Source: Gordonia bronchialis DSM 43247
GTDB lineage: Bacteria > Actinomycetota > Actinomycetes > Mycobacteriales > Mycobacteriaceae
Length of the DNA stretch: 64,000 bases
Assembly (NCBI RefSeq): GCF_000024785.1
Contig: NC_013442.1
Span: 17,411 to 81,410 of the forward strand
Reading direction: 5' to 3'
The number at the start of each line of letters is the position of its first letter. The first letter of the stretch is position 1. Under the pieces are notes generated by a model, which was not told where the DNA came from, did no database searches, and worked only from the letters and a program-made list of their open reading frames with translations. The position numbers and the translations under genes are program-made. Of this stretch, positions 24,830 through 32,882 are shown one piece after another.

Positions 24830-25100
24830 TCCTTCACGCTACCGGCGCGCAATCGGCACATCGCACCCCGTGCCGCCAACTACTGCTGTCGCGACACCGA
24901 GCCCGCCCGGACCGGCGACGCTCCCCCACAATCATTTCGACTGCCTGGTCCGGCCTGCTCACACTGTCTGGTCGTGAGTCGTCGACGAGTACGGGCCGAG
25001 GTGTATGCCGGCCGCGCTGTCACCTGATCGGAATGGTCATGCCGATGCCGCCGCGGACATCCGTATAGGTCGAGGTAAGCCGTGGCTGGGCTCTGGGTCA
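24830..25100. other. Non-coding gap
   Basis: No convincing gene, hairpin or repeat is seen in these 271 bp between the OGG-fold gene and the membrane-anchored protein gene, both of which read leftwards. Confidence 0.5.
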
Positions 25101-25622
25101 CTAGGGGACGGCGGAGATGTATAGCCAGGTGCTGCGGTCTCCGGCCTTCGGGTCGAACCATACGGTGAGGTCGCCGCCGCGCTCCCCCGTTGGCACCGTG
25201 GCGTCATAGCCGACTGTGGGCGGCCTGGTGCATGTCATCAGACTCGGCGAGGGTGGCGGACCGTGGCGTGACGTTGGGCGTAGCGCGGCTATGGTCGCCG
25301 GATCGGTGGTCGCGCACTGAAGCCGTGATTGCCGAATAACTCTGTCGCGCAACACCTCGTTGTCCGCTTTCGCCACTAGATAGGCCATCGGCGAGCCCTG
25401 AAACTGCGAGGTCACTTGCCCGTAGTCGACGGCGCTGCCGTTCAGACGAACACCCATGGCTTCGGCAATCCGTCCAGCATCGTCGGTGTCTTCTGTGACC
25501 CATACGCTGGACATGCTGTCGTCGAACGAGCGAAGAAGGAACCGGCCAGCGATGCCGACGAGCACGACCGCGGCGATGACGATGAAAACCGCAGCAAGCA
25601 CCCACAACATCTTGGTACGCAC
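25101..25622 (-). CDS. Membrane-anchored extracytoplasmic protein
   Basis: A 173-residue protein with one N-terminal transmembrane segment (MLWVLAAVFIVIAAVVLVGI, residues 5-24) and an exported domain of unrecognised family. Two cysteines (LQCATTD and LMTCTRP) could form a disulfide. It is the last gene of a group of secreted proteins on the minus strand, with a hairpin about 85 bp upstream. Confidence 0.65.
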   Translation of the reverse strand: MRTKMLWVLAAVFIVIAAVVLVGIAGRFLLRSFDDSMSSVWVTEDTDDAGRIAEAMGVRLNGSAVDYGQVTSQFQGSPMAYLVAKADNEVLRDRVIRQSRLQCATTDPATIAALRPTSRHGPPPSPSLMTCTRPPTVGYDATVPTGERGGDLTVWFDPKAGDRSTWLYISAVP

Positions 25623-25706
25623 TCATCAAGTGTGGCATAAGCCCTGGTCGCCCCAACCTCCGTTGCGGACCCGCGCCGCGGACTCAACAACGAGCGAGCG
25701 CTCCCA

Positions 25707-25725
25707 CTGGCCGGAGCCCGGCCAG
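25707..25725. terminator. 8-bp stem GC-rich hairpin
   Basis: CTGGCCGG-AGC-CCGGCCAG lies between the end of the small secreted-protein gene (25801) and the start of the membrane-anchored gene (25622). It is an I-shaped terminator candidate. Confidence 0.5.
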
Positions 25726-25800
25726 GTAGAGGCGGCGGCGAATGACTGACCGCGATACGCCGAGCTCGTCGGCGGTGGCCTGCTCGGAGCCGAAAGTGGA

Positions 25801-26079
25801 TCAGGTGAGGAGTGCTCTCAGCGCCCAGTTGTCTCTGGCTCCGTCACAGTGGAGCGGTCTGCCGTTGACCGCTCCCCCGAGATATGTGCGTGCAGTCTCG
25901 CACTGCTGCAGCGTTGGGAAGGTTCCGCACTTGATGAACATCCCGGTGATAGTGCACTGCTGGCGTGTGACTTCCGCGGCGTGTGCGGATGATGAGGTGG
26001 CTGCGACCACCGTTGTCCCTAAGGTGGCGGCGATGCCCACAGCCAGGATGATGCGACCAAACAAGCGAGTGGAGAACAT
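25801..26079 (-). CDS. Small secreted cysteine-containing protein
   Basis: 92 residues from the ATG at 26079, which has AAGGAAG upstream. A clear signal peptide (FGRIILAVGIAATLGTTVVA, ending SSSAHA-AE) precedes a mature part of about 58 residues with four cysteines (QQC, IKC, QQC, LHC) that could form two disulfides. TLQQCETARTYLGG resembles GSQAACHAAKANNHA in the small secreted protein at 27874, so they may belong to one family. Function unknown. Confidence 0.7.
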   Translation of the reverse strand: MFSTRLFGRIILAVGIAATLGTTVVAATSSSAHAAEVTRQQCTITGMFIKCGTFPTLQQCETARTYLGGAVNGRPLHCDGARDNWALRALLT

Positions 26080-26234
26080 GATTCGAGCTTCCTTCGAGAA
26101 TGGTTTGTGGGTGCGGCCAGGCACATCGCGTGACGTCTGGCGAGCTGTGGTGCTGTAGTGCTGTCATGCTGTACTGCCGCTCATGCACCGGCAGCATCGC
26201 CCCGAGCGCGGGCGCTGTGCTGCAAAGGCTTTCG

Positions 26235-26606
26235 TCACCAGTGCCGAAACAGGTTCTCGGCGGTGCGTACATGCGCCGCAGCTCCGCTCGAGAGCGTGGA
26301 TCTGCGTCGCCGGGTGATGATCGCTGCTGCGATCTGGTCCGCCGCGATGACGTCGGAGAGCGCATCCGGGTCACACCACTTGCTGGGATCGCAGTGGTGG
26401 AGGAATCGGCCGGCTGCCTGGAGGTCGCGTGCGGTGGAGGCCTCGTCGACTTCCCTTGCCGCAGCGAGCAGGGCGGCGGTTACGGACCTAAGCACCTGGG
26501 TGGGGCTGCCGTTGCTGACTCTGCGTCTTCCTGCCCTACCGTCGTGGCCAAGCGCTCGGGTCGCGGCCGGGTCCGTCGAGGTGTGCTGAGTGTTGGTCAG
26601 TGACAT
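26235..26606 (-). CDS. Hypothetical 123-residue protein
   Basis: Begins MSLTNTQHTSTDPAATRALG; helical middle (VLRSVTAALLAAAREVDEAS) and FLHHCDPSKWCDPDALSDVI. No signal peptide or membrane segment is evident. It starts 24 bp after the protease gene ends, so it is probably in the same operon. Not recognised. Confidence 0.55.
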   Translation of the reverse strand: MSLTNTQHTSTDPAATRALGHDGRAGRRRVSNGSPTQVLRSVTAALLAAAREVDEASTARDLQAAGRFLHHCDPSKWCDPDALSDVIAADQIAAAIITRRRRSTLSSGAAAHVRTAENLFRHW

Positions 26607-26629
26607 GTCTGTGTTCCACCTGCTGCTGG

Positions 26630-27346
26630 TCAGAGGTTGGCGCGGAAGCCGACGGTGCTGCGCAGATCGGCAACGATTGCGTCAGCGCGCACGAAAAGTG
26701 CTGCCACGGTGCGTGATATGCCGGTCATCGATCCGACGAATTGTTGGAAGGCTCGGCGCTGGTCGGCTGGCATTCGGGCGCTATCGGCTCGGCTGGTGAT
26801 TGCGATGATGCGTCCTTTGGCATCACGCAACGGAGATCCTGAATCGCCCCAGACCACTTTGACTCTGGCGATGATGGCAGTCGGTGTGACTGCCAGGACC
26901 GGACCGCAGGTTGTCCCTGACATCCGCCCGGTCTTGCAGACAGTGCTGCCAACCGCTGGTGGGCCCGCCAGTGGGTCGCTGCGCACTGCCCGCCCCGGCC
27001 GGAGGCGAACCACAGAGTAGTCGAGATTGCCGGCCAGCACAGTCGACGGGACCAGCCAACCGTCGGGCAAATGGCTATCGCCGAGATATGCAGGGATACT
27101 GCGCCTTTCGGGTCCGCAGTGGCGCGCGGTCACTACGAGCTGCATACCAGAGCGGTCTCTTCCGCCGAAGCCGGCAGAACAACCAAACTCGAGGCCGCCA
27201 GGGAGTTCTGACAGTCGGATCATGGTTGTCCCGGGAGGGTCAAGTGCTGGGGCGGCTGTAGCTGGAGCGTTCGCGTGTCCAGTGGCGACGGTGGCGGCTA
27301 GGAGGGCGGGTGCGAGGATGAGGAGACCTCGGTTGCGTGGATTCAC
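26630..27346 (-). CDS. Secreted chymotrypsin-like (S1-type) serine protease
   Basis: Translation most likely starts at the GTG at 27346 (GAAGGA upstream), giving 238 residues with the signal peptide LLILAPALLAATVATGHANA. The catalytic triad is readable: His in LVVTARHCGP, Asp in NLDYSVVRL and Ser in VWGDSGSPLRD. Cysteines CKTGRMSGTTCG flank the substrate pocket loop as in actinobacterial S1 proteases. A longer GTG frame to 27391 adds 15 residues and weakens the signal peptide. First gene of the secreted group; the substrates may be the small exported proteins or wall proteins. Confidence 0.85.
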   Translation of the reverse strand: MNPRNRGLLILAPALLAATVATGHANAPATAAPALDPPGTTMIRLSELPGGLEFGCSAGFGGRDRSGMQLVVTARHCGPERRSIPAYLGDSHLPDGWLVPSTVLAGNLDYSVVRLRPGRAVRSDPLAGPPAVGSTVCKTGRMSGTTCGPVLAVTPTAIIARVKVVWGDSGSPLRDAKGRIIAITSRADSARMPADQRRAFQQFVGSMTGISRTVAALFVRADAIVADLRSTVGFRANL

Positions 27347-27561
27347 GACGAGTCCTTCGATCGGGGATGGTGCCAACACGACCGCCGACACCGCCCTGAT
27401 CAGGGCACGCCCCTAGCGCAAACCACGAAATCGTCTGCCTTCGAAGCATATTCATCTCGCTCTCGCAATCGGCCGCGCAGCTCGCCGCAACGAACCAGGC
27501 GGCGACTCTGCACCCGTTAAACGAGCACGGCAAAAGCCGCACCCACCCGAGCGCGTTGAAA

Positions 27562-27664
27562 GATGACAGGCGCCAACCAGTCGATTCAAAGTATAACGCC
27601 ACGAGCGTCGTCTCAGGGGGATTTACGGGTTACACTGACGCTCGACTGGTTGGCGCCTGTCATC
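27562..27664. repeat. 23-bp perfect inverted repeat, left boundary of a small cassette
   Basis: An arm at 27562-27584 (starting GATGACAGGCGCCAACCAG) is the exact reverse complement of 27642-27664, with a 57-bp centre. A third partial copy, GACTGGTTGGCGCCTGTCA, lies at 28209-28227 in the orientation of the right arm. The unit between 27562 and 28227 holds a single gene and its terminator. From the protease start (27346) to 27561 nothing else is seen. Confidence 0.75.
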
Positions 27665-27873
27665 TGTTTTTGGAATCCTCGGATGAGGGTTCTTTGGTCA
27701 CATCTCCGGTGGGGGTGTGGGCAACAAAAAGGAAGGTGGTGTTTGCCGATGCGGTTAACGCACCACCTGACTCCTCGGCAGTGAGGGTAGATGTTCTGGG
27801 CGTCTGATCGCCTGTTCGCCGGTCAACTCGATGTCAACCACAGGCACCCCCTGAAGGAAGAAGGAGTCCTCGA

Positions 27874-28134
27874 ATGACACTCACCCGTAGCCGCGCCGCA
27901 CGCGCTGTTCTCTCCGCCACGGCCGCACTCGCCGTGGCCGCTGGCGGGGCGGCCCTCAGTGCCGGAGATGCCCAGGCCGGACCGTACACCAAGGTATTCG
28001 GGCCCTACGGCTCGCAGGCTGCCTGTCACGCGGCGAAGGCGAACAACCACGCCTACATCGCCAAGTCCGGCTGCTTCACCGCGCGCAGCCCGTTCGGGTC
28101 CTCGGGCTGGTACTACACCGGCGAACACATCTGA
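27874..28134 (+). CDS. Small secreted protein
   Basis: An 86-residue protein with a textbook signal peptide (AARAVLSATAALAVAAGGAA, cleavage after GDAQA) and a mature part of about 54 residues with two cysteines (AACHAAK and KSGCFTARS) and aromatic residues at the end (SSGWYYTGEHI). GGAAGAAGGAG gives a strong ribosome site. It is followed by an intrinsic terminator and enclosed by repeats. No homologue is recognised; a secreted peptide, bacteriocin-like or wall-acting, is possible. Confidence 0.7.
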   Translation: MTLTRSRAARAVLSATAALAVAAGGAALSAGDAQAGPYTKVFGPYGSQAACHAAKANNHAYIAKSGCFTARSPFGSSGWYYTGEHI

Positions 28135-28156
28135 GAGGCTCGGCCCCGAGAGAATG

Positions 28157-28190
28157 AAATGTCCCGAGCCGTTGGGCTCGGGACATTTTT
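28157..28190 (+). terminator. Intrinsic terminator of the secreted-protein gene
   Basis: AAATGTCCCGAGCC and GGCTCGGGACATTT form a perfect 14-bp stem with a 4-nt loop GTTG, followed by TT. It starts 22 bp after the stop codon. It is the best-formed rho-independent terminator in the window. Confidence 0.85.
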
Positions 28191-28208
28191 CGCTCTATAC
28201 TCATTGGT

Positions 28209-28227
28209 GACTGGTTGGCGCCTGTCA
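28209..28227. repeat. Third copy of the cassette-boundary repeat
   Basis: GACTGGTTGGCGCCTGTCA is identical to the inner part of the right arm at 27642-27664 and is inverted relative to the left arm at 27562. It lies 19 bp after the terminator, so it marks the right edge of the small cassette. Confidence 0.7.
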
Positions 28228-28399
28228 CTTCATTTTCACCGTGCCCAGACGGGTGCGGATTTGGTTGTATCCATTGTTCGGTACGAACAATGGGCGCGAG
28301 CACAGATCGCCGCGACGCAATCGTCATTTGTCGGTGCGGTTTGCGCTACTTCCCTTGCCTTCCGGTCATGTTCTGCACCCGTCGGCAAAGGATTACCAC

Positions 28400-28756
28400 A
28401 TGGCTCTCCACCGATCCACACAGCGACCCCCGCATGATCGACACCCGCATGATCGTCGTCGCCGCCAGGCTCCGTCCTTACGTCACCTCGACGTTCTGGC
28501 GGCCCGCGTCCAGGCCGATCCCCGGTCGGTCATCGCGGGAGTGCCGGCACGACAACTCCTCGACCACGCCCGCGAGTACGAGACCGTTGTCCAGCGTCAC
28601 GCCCTCGCGCCGTCGTGTTGCATCGTCGCCGCCATCTATCGTTCACGCGCACTGGCTGGCCTGCCCGCACCCTCCATGTTCGACGTCGGGCAGATCCTAG
28701 AGGATCTGCTGCCCCCCTCGACCCCGGCGGAGTGTGTTGCACCTCCCATTCTCTGA
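28400..28756 (+). CDS. Hypothetical Arg/His-rich protein
   Basis: 118 residues from the ATG at 28400, with AAAGGA upstream. The N-terminal 30 residues are very rich in Arg, His and Pro (ending HDRRRRQAP); the rest is helical (HLDVLAARVQADPRSVIAG, then FDVGQILEDLLPP). It may bind nucleic acid through the basic part. Family unknown. It precedes the DnaB-N-like gene by 185 bp. Confidence 0.5.
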   Translation: MALHRSTQRPPHDRHPHDRRRRQAPSLRHLDVLAARVQADPRSVIAGVPARQLLDHAREYETVVQRHALAPSCCIVAAIYRSRALAGLPAPSMFDVGQILEDLLPPSTPAECVAPPIL

Positions 28757-28940
28757 CTTCCGTCGCCCGCGACAAGGGCCGCGAAACGCTTATCCGCCCT
28801 ACGGGTTTCAGGCCTCCGGCCCGGATGACTTTTTCGCTGTGAACACCTTTTCGCTGTGAACACCCTTGTCCGGGGCGCCGCTCAGCTCAGAGATGTCCGG
28901 GAGCAACACGCACCGGCACCATCAACACCCGGAGGCACAC

Positions 28941-29654
28941 ATGAGCACCGCTGGCCATCCACGACCCAGGCTATCGACGAGCACGCAGGCAGTGGCTGCC
29001 TCGCCGATTGACGTCGCGGCGTCACAGCCCGACTTTGCCACGAGCAACCTCGATGACCACACACTGTATGGTTCATTGCCGTTGGACGATCCCGGTCTCG
29101 AGGTCGATGCCACCGAACGTCTCGAGGTGCGGTTCCTCGCCTCCCTGATCTGGGCGCCCACTCCCCTTGCGGCGCAGGTGATCGCCGCCCTCATCGGGAC
29201 ACCTCAGCAGCGCGACCAGGACGGCACCCACGCCGAGCCGCCTGTCGCACACCTGCCCGCGACCGCACCGCTGCTATGGCAACCCGTGTGCCAACTGTTG
29301 TTCGACACGATCGTCGAACTCGTCGACGAAGGATCACCCCTGTGTCCCGAGCTGGTCGACGCCCGCCTGGCCTCACGCGGCCAACGCCGTCGAGCACTCA
29401 ACGTACTGCTGGACACCGTTTCTCCGCGTGAACACTCCGCGCTGCCCGGCAGCCGAGACCTGCCCTACTTGGCCGCCGCCCTCGTCGATGGATGGTATCG
29501 CCGAGGATTCCGCACACTGGCGGTGCGGGCTGCCCAGATCGCCGATACCGCCGAGGTCGACACACTCGCCGGTCATCTCGCCGACCTGACCTCTCATCAG
29601 CAGCGCGCCGAACGACGCCGATTGAGCATCCGTGACGCCCTCGCCCGTCTGTGA
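28941..29654 (+). CDS. DnaB N-terminal-domain-like protein
   Basis: 237 residues from the ATG at 28941, chosen because GGAGG lies 6 bp before it. From residue 60 on the pattern follows the N-terminal domain of replicative helicase DnaB: ATERLEVRFLASLIWAP, WQPVCQLLFDTIVELVDEG, VDARLASRG and RDLPYLAAALVDGWYRR. No ATPase domain follows, so it is not a helicase. Possible roles are loading or blocking the host helicase, or plasmid replication. The N-terminal 50 residues are Ser/Thr-rich and probably disordered. Confidence 0.5.
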   Translation: MSTAGHPRPRLSTSTQAVAASPIDVAASQPDFATSNLDDHTLYGSLPLDDPGLEVDATERLEVRFLASLIWAPTPLAAQVIAALIGTPQQRDQDGTHAEPPVAHLPATAPLLWQPVCQLLFDTIVELVDEGSPLCPELVDARLASRGQRRRALNVLLDTVSPREHSALPGSRDLPYLAAALVDGWYRRGFRTLAVRAAQIADTAEVDTLAGHLADLTSHQQRAERRRLSIRDALARL

Positions 29655-29700
29655 AGTTTCACCCGACTCCGTGGACACCGCACACTGCTATTATTGCTGC

Positions 29701-30375
29701 ATGAGGACTGGCGATGGTGGATGGTCCGCGGTCCGTGAGCTGGCGGATCGTCAGTTCGGCCTGTTCACCACCGCTCAGGCCCGCGAACGGGGTGTAGCAG
29801 CCTATGAGCTGGCCCGGATGGCCCACCGCGATCTCATCATGCGCGTGCACCACGGCGTCTACGAAGTGCCGGAATCGGACGCCTGGATGACCTTCGGCGA
29901 TTGGGCCGCCCAATGGCTGGCCTTGCACCCTGCGGCCGACATCGAGTCCCGCCGAGCTGACCCGGACTGCGTCATCAGCCATGCGGCCGCCGCGCAGATG
30001 TTGCGCCTGGGCACGATCACAGCCTCCGGCCTCGAGCTGAGTGGACCGCACCGGATCAACGTCCGAGACCACACAGTCCGGACCTGGCGCCGGCCGATCG
30101 GTGAGCGCGGCCGCGACTGGGACCTGGTCGACGGACTGCCCGTAACGACACCCCGACGCACGATCACCGATCTGCTGATGTCCTACGGCGATGGCGGCCA
30201 CCTCGGTACAGCGCTGCACACATGCCTGACCGAAGAACTGCTCGACGTCGCCGAACTCACCGCGCTGTGTGAACGCGCGGCTCCGCGCTGGGATCACACC
30301 AGCGGCGAGGACCTGGTGTCGTCACTGCTGCAGCAGGCGCAAATGCCGACCACCGCCGGCGCGACCGCTCGCTGA
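29701..30375 (+). CDS. abiEi: AbiEi-type antitoxin (type IV toxin-antitoxin)
   Basis: A 224-residue protein with the AbiEi pattern: an N-terminal winged helix (LADRQFGLFTTAQARERGV, YELARMAHRDLIMRVHHGVY) and a C-terminal domain with GLPVTTPRRTITDLL. Members repress the operon and counter the AbiEii nucleotidyltransferase. The ATG at 29701 follows TATTAT by 6 nt, so the transcript is probably leaderless. It overlaps the toxin gene by 1 bp (TGATG). Confidence 0.85.
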   Translation: MRTGDGGWSAVRELADRQFGLFTTAQARERGVAAYELARMAHRDLIMRVHHGVYEVPESDAWMTFGDWAAQWLALHPAADIESRRADPDCVISHAAAAQMLRLGTITASGLELSGPHRINVRDHTVRTWRRPIGERGRDWDLVDGLPVTTPRRTITDLLMSYGDGGHLGTALHTCLTEELLDVAELTALCERAAPRWDHTSGEDLVSSLLQQAQMPTTAGATAR

Positions 30376-31406
30376 TGGCCTATGCGTCGGAGGATGCGTT
30401 TCGCGCCGGGTTGAAAGCTCGACTGGTGCGCGAAGCCCGCGACAGCAGATTCAGCCGTGACGAACTGGCACGCGCCTTCACCCTGCACCTGTTCACCGCC
30501 CGACTGTTCCGGTCGTCTGATGCCAAGCACTGGATACTCACCGGCGGTACCGCACTACAGTTCCGGGCACCCCAGCAAGCTCGCCCGACCGCTGACGCGG
30601 ACCTCGCCACCCGCCTCGACGCCGAACACATGCAGGAGTCATTGCAGCGTGCCGCCCGACCCGGCCCCGGAGACTTCGGGCACTTCGACATCCGCATCTC
30701 CCCCACCGACAACCCTGGACTGTTCGCTGGACACATCCGATACATCGTTGCCGGACAACGCTTCTCAGACGCTTCCCTCGACCTCGCCACGCACCGCGAG
30801 ATGCTGTTCGCAGCCGAGGAAACCGTCCCTGAGCCAGCCTTGCGGGTCGACGAACTCGATCCCATGCCCGTGATCAGGATGCAGGCCGTGGCCGAAGCCA
30901 TCGCCGATAAGGTTGCAGCTCTCTACGAGCTCCACGGACCCCAAGGGCAAACTCCCTCGACCCGCGTACACGATCTCGTCGACCTGGCGATCCTTACCGG
31001 CACCCAACGTGTCGATGCCGCGCAGTTGCACACGGCACTGCGTTATCAGGAACAACGCCGCGCCATCACGATCCCCGTCCCGCTGGTGCTCCCCAGTCCG
31101 AGCTGGCAACGGGACTATCCGGACCGCGCTGCCCACAGCGGAGTGCCGCGCGAGCTCGGTACCGCCGAGCGCGCACTGGCCTACACCAACACCCTCATCG
31201 AGCCGGTCTTGTCCGGACGAGTGACATCGGGACAATGGGACCCCGGCACAGGGGCATGGGCGCCGCCGACCCGATCGATCGCCGATCTGCTCGCTGACAC
31301 CCGTAGCCCGCAACGGGCTCACACACCCACGCCACCGGCCACCACAAGCCCTACACCCCAACCATATTCAACCGACCGGGCGCGCGACACTGAGCGTGGA
31401 TTGTGA
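30375..31406 (+). CDS. abiEii: AbiEii-type nucleotidyltransferase toxin
   Basis: A 343-residue protein of the AbiEii/DUF1814 family. The nucleotidyltransferase core is readable as HWILTGGTALQFR followed by TADADLATRL, with a later conserved helix (VAEAIADKVAALYELHG, then RVHDLVDLAIL). Such toxins modify tRNA or otherwise block translation and, in some plasmids and phage-resistance loci, give abortive infection. The C-terminal tail is Pro/Thr-rich. It is the second gene of the AbiE operon. Confidence 0.85.
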   Translation: MAYASEDAFRAGLKARLVREARDSRFSRDELARAFTLHLFTARLFRSSDAKHWILTGGTALQFRAPQQARPTADADLATRLDAEHMQESLQRAARPGPGDFGHFDIRISPTDNPGLFAGHIRYIVAGQRFSDASLDLATHREMLFAAEETVPEPALRVDELDPMPVIRMQAVAEAIADKVAALYELHGPQGQTPSTRVHDLVDLAILTGTQRVDAAQLHTALRYQEQRRAITIPVPLVLPSPSWQRDYPDRAAHSGVPRELGTAERALAYTNTLIEPVLSGRVTSGQWDPGTGAWAPPTRSIADLLADTRSPQRAHTPTPPATTSPTPQPYSTDRARDTERGL

Positions 31407-31473
31407 ACCGAGGGTCGGGATCTCCGACACGACACCTGCCCGACTTCGTTGCCCGTGCTGATCCAGGCCCAGA

Positions 31474-31704
31474 TCAGCAGTCGGCCAACAGAGCAGCCGC
31501 AGTGGTGTCCAGCGCAGTGGCCAGCCGTATCAGAGTGACCACAGTGGCCTTGCGGGTACCGTCCTCGATCCCGCGCAGGAAGACGCGATCGAGGCCGGCC
31601 TCGGTTGCCAGGCCTCGTTGGCTCAGTCCGAGTTCGTCGCGGCGTGCGGTGATCGCTCGGCCCAGGGCGAGCAAGATGGCGGTCTCGTCGACCTCGACGG
31701 GCAT
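31474..31704 (-). CDS. Small Xre-family HTH regulator
   Basis: 76 residues from the ATG at 31704 (GGAGAAGG upstream). An HTH_3-type domain fills the protein: RRDELGLSQRGLATEAGLDRV, FLRGIEDGTRKATVVTLIRL and TALDTTAAALL. It reads convergently to the AbiE operon. A general transcription factor or the remnant of a toxin-antitoxin pair. Confidence 0.8.
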   Translation of the reverse strand: MPVEVDETAILLALGRAITARRDELGLSQRGLATEAGLDRVFLRGIEDGTRKATVVTLIRLATALDTTAAALLADC

Positions 31705-31822
31705 AGCGCCTTCTCCTCTCGACCACGACGGTGCGATGCCGTCCGGGACACAGGCTACCCGGGGCTCCGTCCAGCGCTCGGCACGTGGCGGTAACGCGCC
31801 CAGCACGCCCGGGCCACTCGTG

Positions 31823-32068
31823 CTACTCCGCCAGGAACTCACCATGTCTGCTGGCCGGGTCGAACTCTTCGAGGTTGCCGTAGTCACCGTCGGGCAACTC
31901 ACGGACCGTCACATCGGTGCGCTCAAGTCCAAGGAACCCGTCGGTGTCGAGTTCGCCCAGCCGGTTCTCCCAGGCGTAGTCCTCACTGCTGGCATCGAAG
32001 CAATCGGGAACCTGCACTCGTACCCGGTGCTGAGACACCTCGGTCCAACTGATCTCGATACTCCTCAT
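31823..32068 (-). CDS. Small acidic protein
   Basis: 81 residues beginning MRSIEISWTEVSQHRVRVQV and ending RHGEFLAE. A beta-rich first third is followed by acidic loops. GGAGAG-like bases precede the ATG. Not recognised. Confidence 0.55.
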   Translation of the reverse strand: MRSIEISWTEVSQHRVRVQVPDCFDASSEDYAWENRLGELDTDGFLGLERTDVTVRELPDGDYGNLEEFDPASRHGEFLAE

Positions 32069-32165
32069 CGTCCCAATCTCTCCCTTCCTTCGTGGACAGG
32101 CCTCCGGCGTATATGGAAACCGGTGCAGGGTCCGGGCGGCAGCGCCGGACCGGACCATCGAATGT

Positions 32166-32206
32166 GCCTGGGCCGGGAGTCGAACCCGGCCTGCGACCAT
32201 CCAGGC
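32166..32206 (-). other. tRNA T-arm-like hairpin
   Basis: On the minus strand GGCCGGG-TTCGACT-CCCGGCC forms a 7-bp stem with a T-loop consensus (TTCGACT), enclosed by GCCTGG...CCAGGC. No D-arm, anticodon arm or full acceptor stem can be built, so it is not a tRNA. It could be a tRNA-derived attachment fragment or a chance terminator hairpin. Confidence 0.35.
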
Positions 32207-32222
32207 GGTGTGACCGATGGGC

Positions 32223-32693
32223 TCAGATGCCCACCGAAGGGGCAGCGGTTGAAGTGAAGTCGACAGCGGGGATGCCAAGCAGTTTCTCGGCGGCGGCAGC
32301 GATGGCGTAGAGGTGGTCGAGTTCGTGGCGGTCGTAGGAGTCCAAGCCGGTGCCGTAGTCGTCTGCGTGGTCTTCGTCGAAGCTCTTCCGGTTGCGATAC
32401 AGCGCGTGCAGCTCGGCGACCTCGGCCCGCAGCTCACCCATCCGGTCGCGCGGCGCACCTGAACCGTCGAGCTGATCGGTTGCCGTAGTGAACGCGGTGG
32501 CCAACGACTGGAGTTCTGCTGAGGTGCCCGTGAGGGCGACCGTGGTGGCCCCGAGATCGAGTGTCAGCACGTAACCGTGCTGAGGAATCTCCCACCCGGC
32601 ACCGAACCAGTCACGCGCCCGGGCGGGGCTGATCACCACGATCCCGTGCCCGGTAGTCCTGCTGGCCTCGCCCCATTCCACATGTACGCCCAT
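32223..32693 (-). CDS. Hypothetical protein divergent from the cytosine methyltransferase
   Basis: 156 residues from the ATG at 32693 with AAGGAG upstream; the frame extends further through the palindrome but without a ribosome site. It begins MGVHVEWGEASRTTGHGIVV. The C-terminal half is a long acidic helix (MGELRAEVAELHALYRNRKS, HELDHLYAIAAAAEKLL). Family unknown. A shared palindromic promoter suggests it may regulate or accompany the methyltransferase. Confidence 0.65.
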   Translation of the reverse strand: MGVHVEWGEASRTTGHGIVVISPARARDWFGAGWEIPQHGYVLTLDLGATTVALTGTSAELQSLATAFTTATDQLDGSGAPRDRMGELRAEVAELHALYRNRKSFDEDHADDYGTGLDSYDRHELDHLYAIAAAAEKLLGIPAVDFTSTAAPSVGI

Positions 32694-32741
32694 CGCGTTT
32701 ATCTCCTTGTCTCCGAGTAATTTCGGGGAACCAATCCCCCA

Positions 32742-32792
32742 AAGTGGGTGTCTATAGCCTACCACACTGTGGTAGGCTATAGACACCCACTT
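32742..32792. promoter_or_regulatory. 51-bp perfect palindrome between divergent genes
   Basis: A 25-bp arm (starting AAGTGGGTGTCTATAGCC) is repeated exactly as its reverse complement around a single central base at 32767. Each arm holds TATAG, a possible -10 on both strands. It lies between the 156-residue gene (minus) and the methyltransferase (plus), so it is probably a bidirectional promoter/operator. Confidence 0.75.
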
Positions 32793-32882
32793 GAAGTAAC
32801 GGTTTCACGATCACCCCCGTCACGCTGCCGTGCTCATCAGGCGGGCAGCGACCCAAGTTTCGACCAGATAAGGACAACGCTG

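Noticed and set aside
32162..32240. Possible tRNA gene on the minus strand
   Set aside because: Only a T-arm-like hairpin can be drawn; no valid anticodon arm, D-arm or full acceptor stem.
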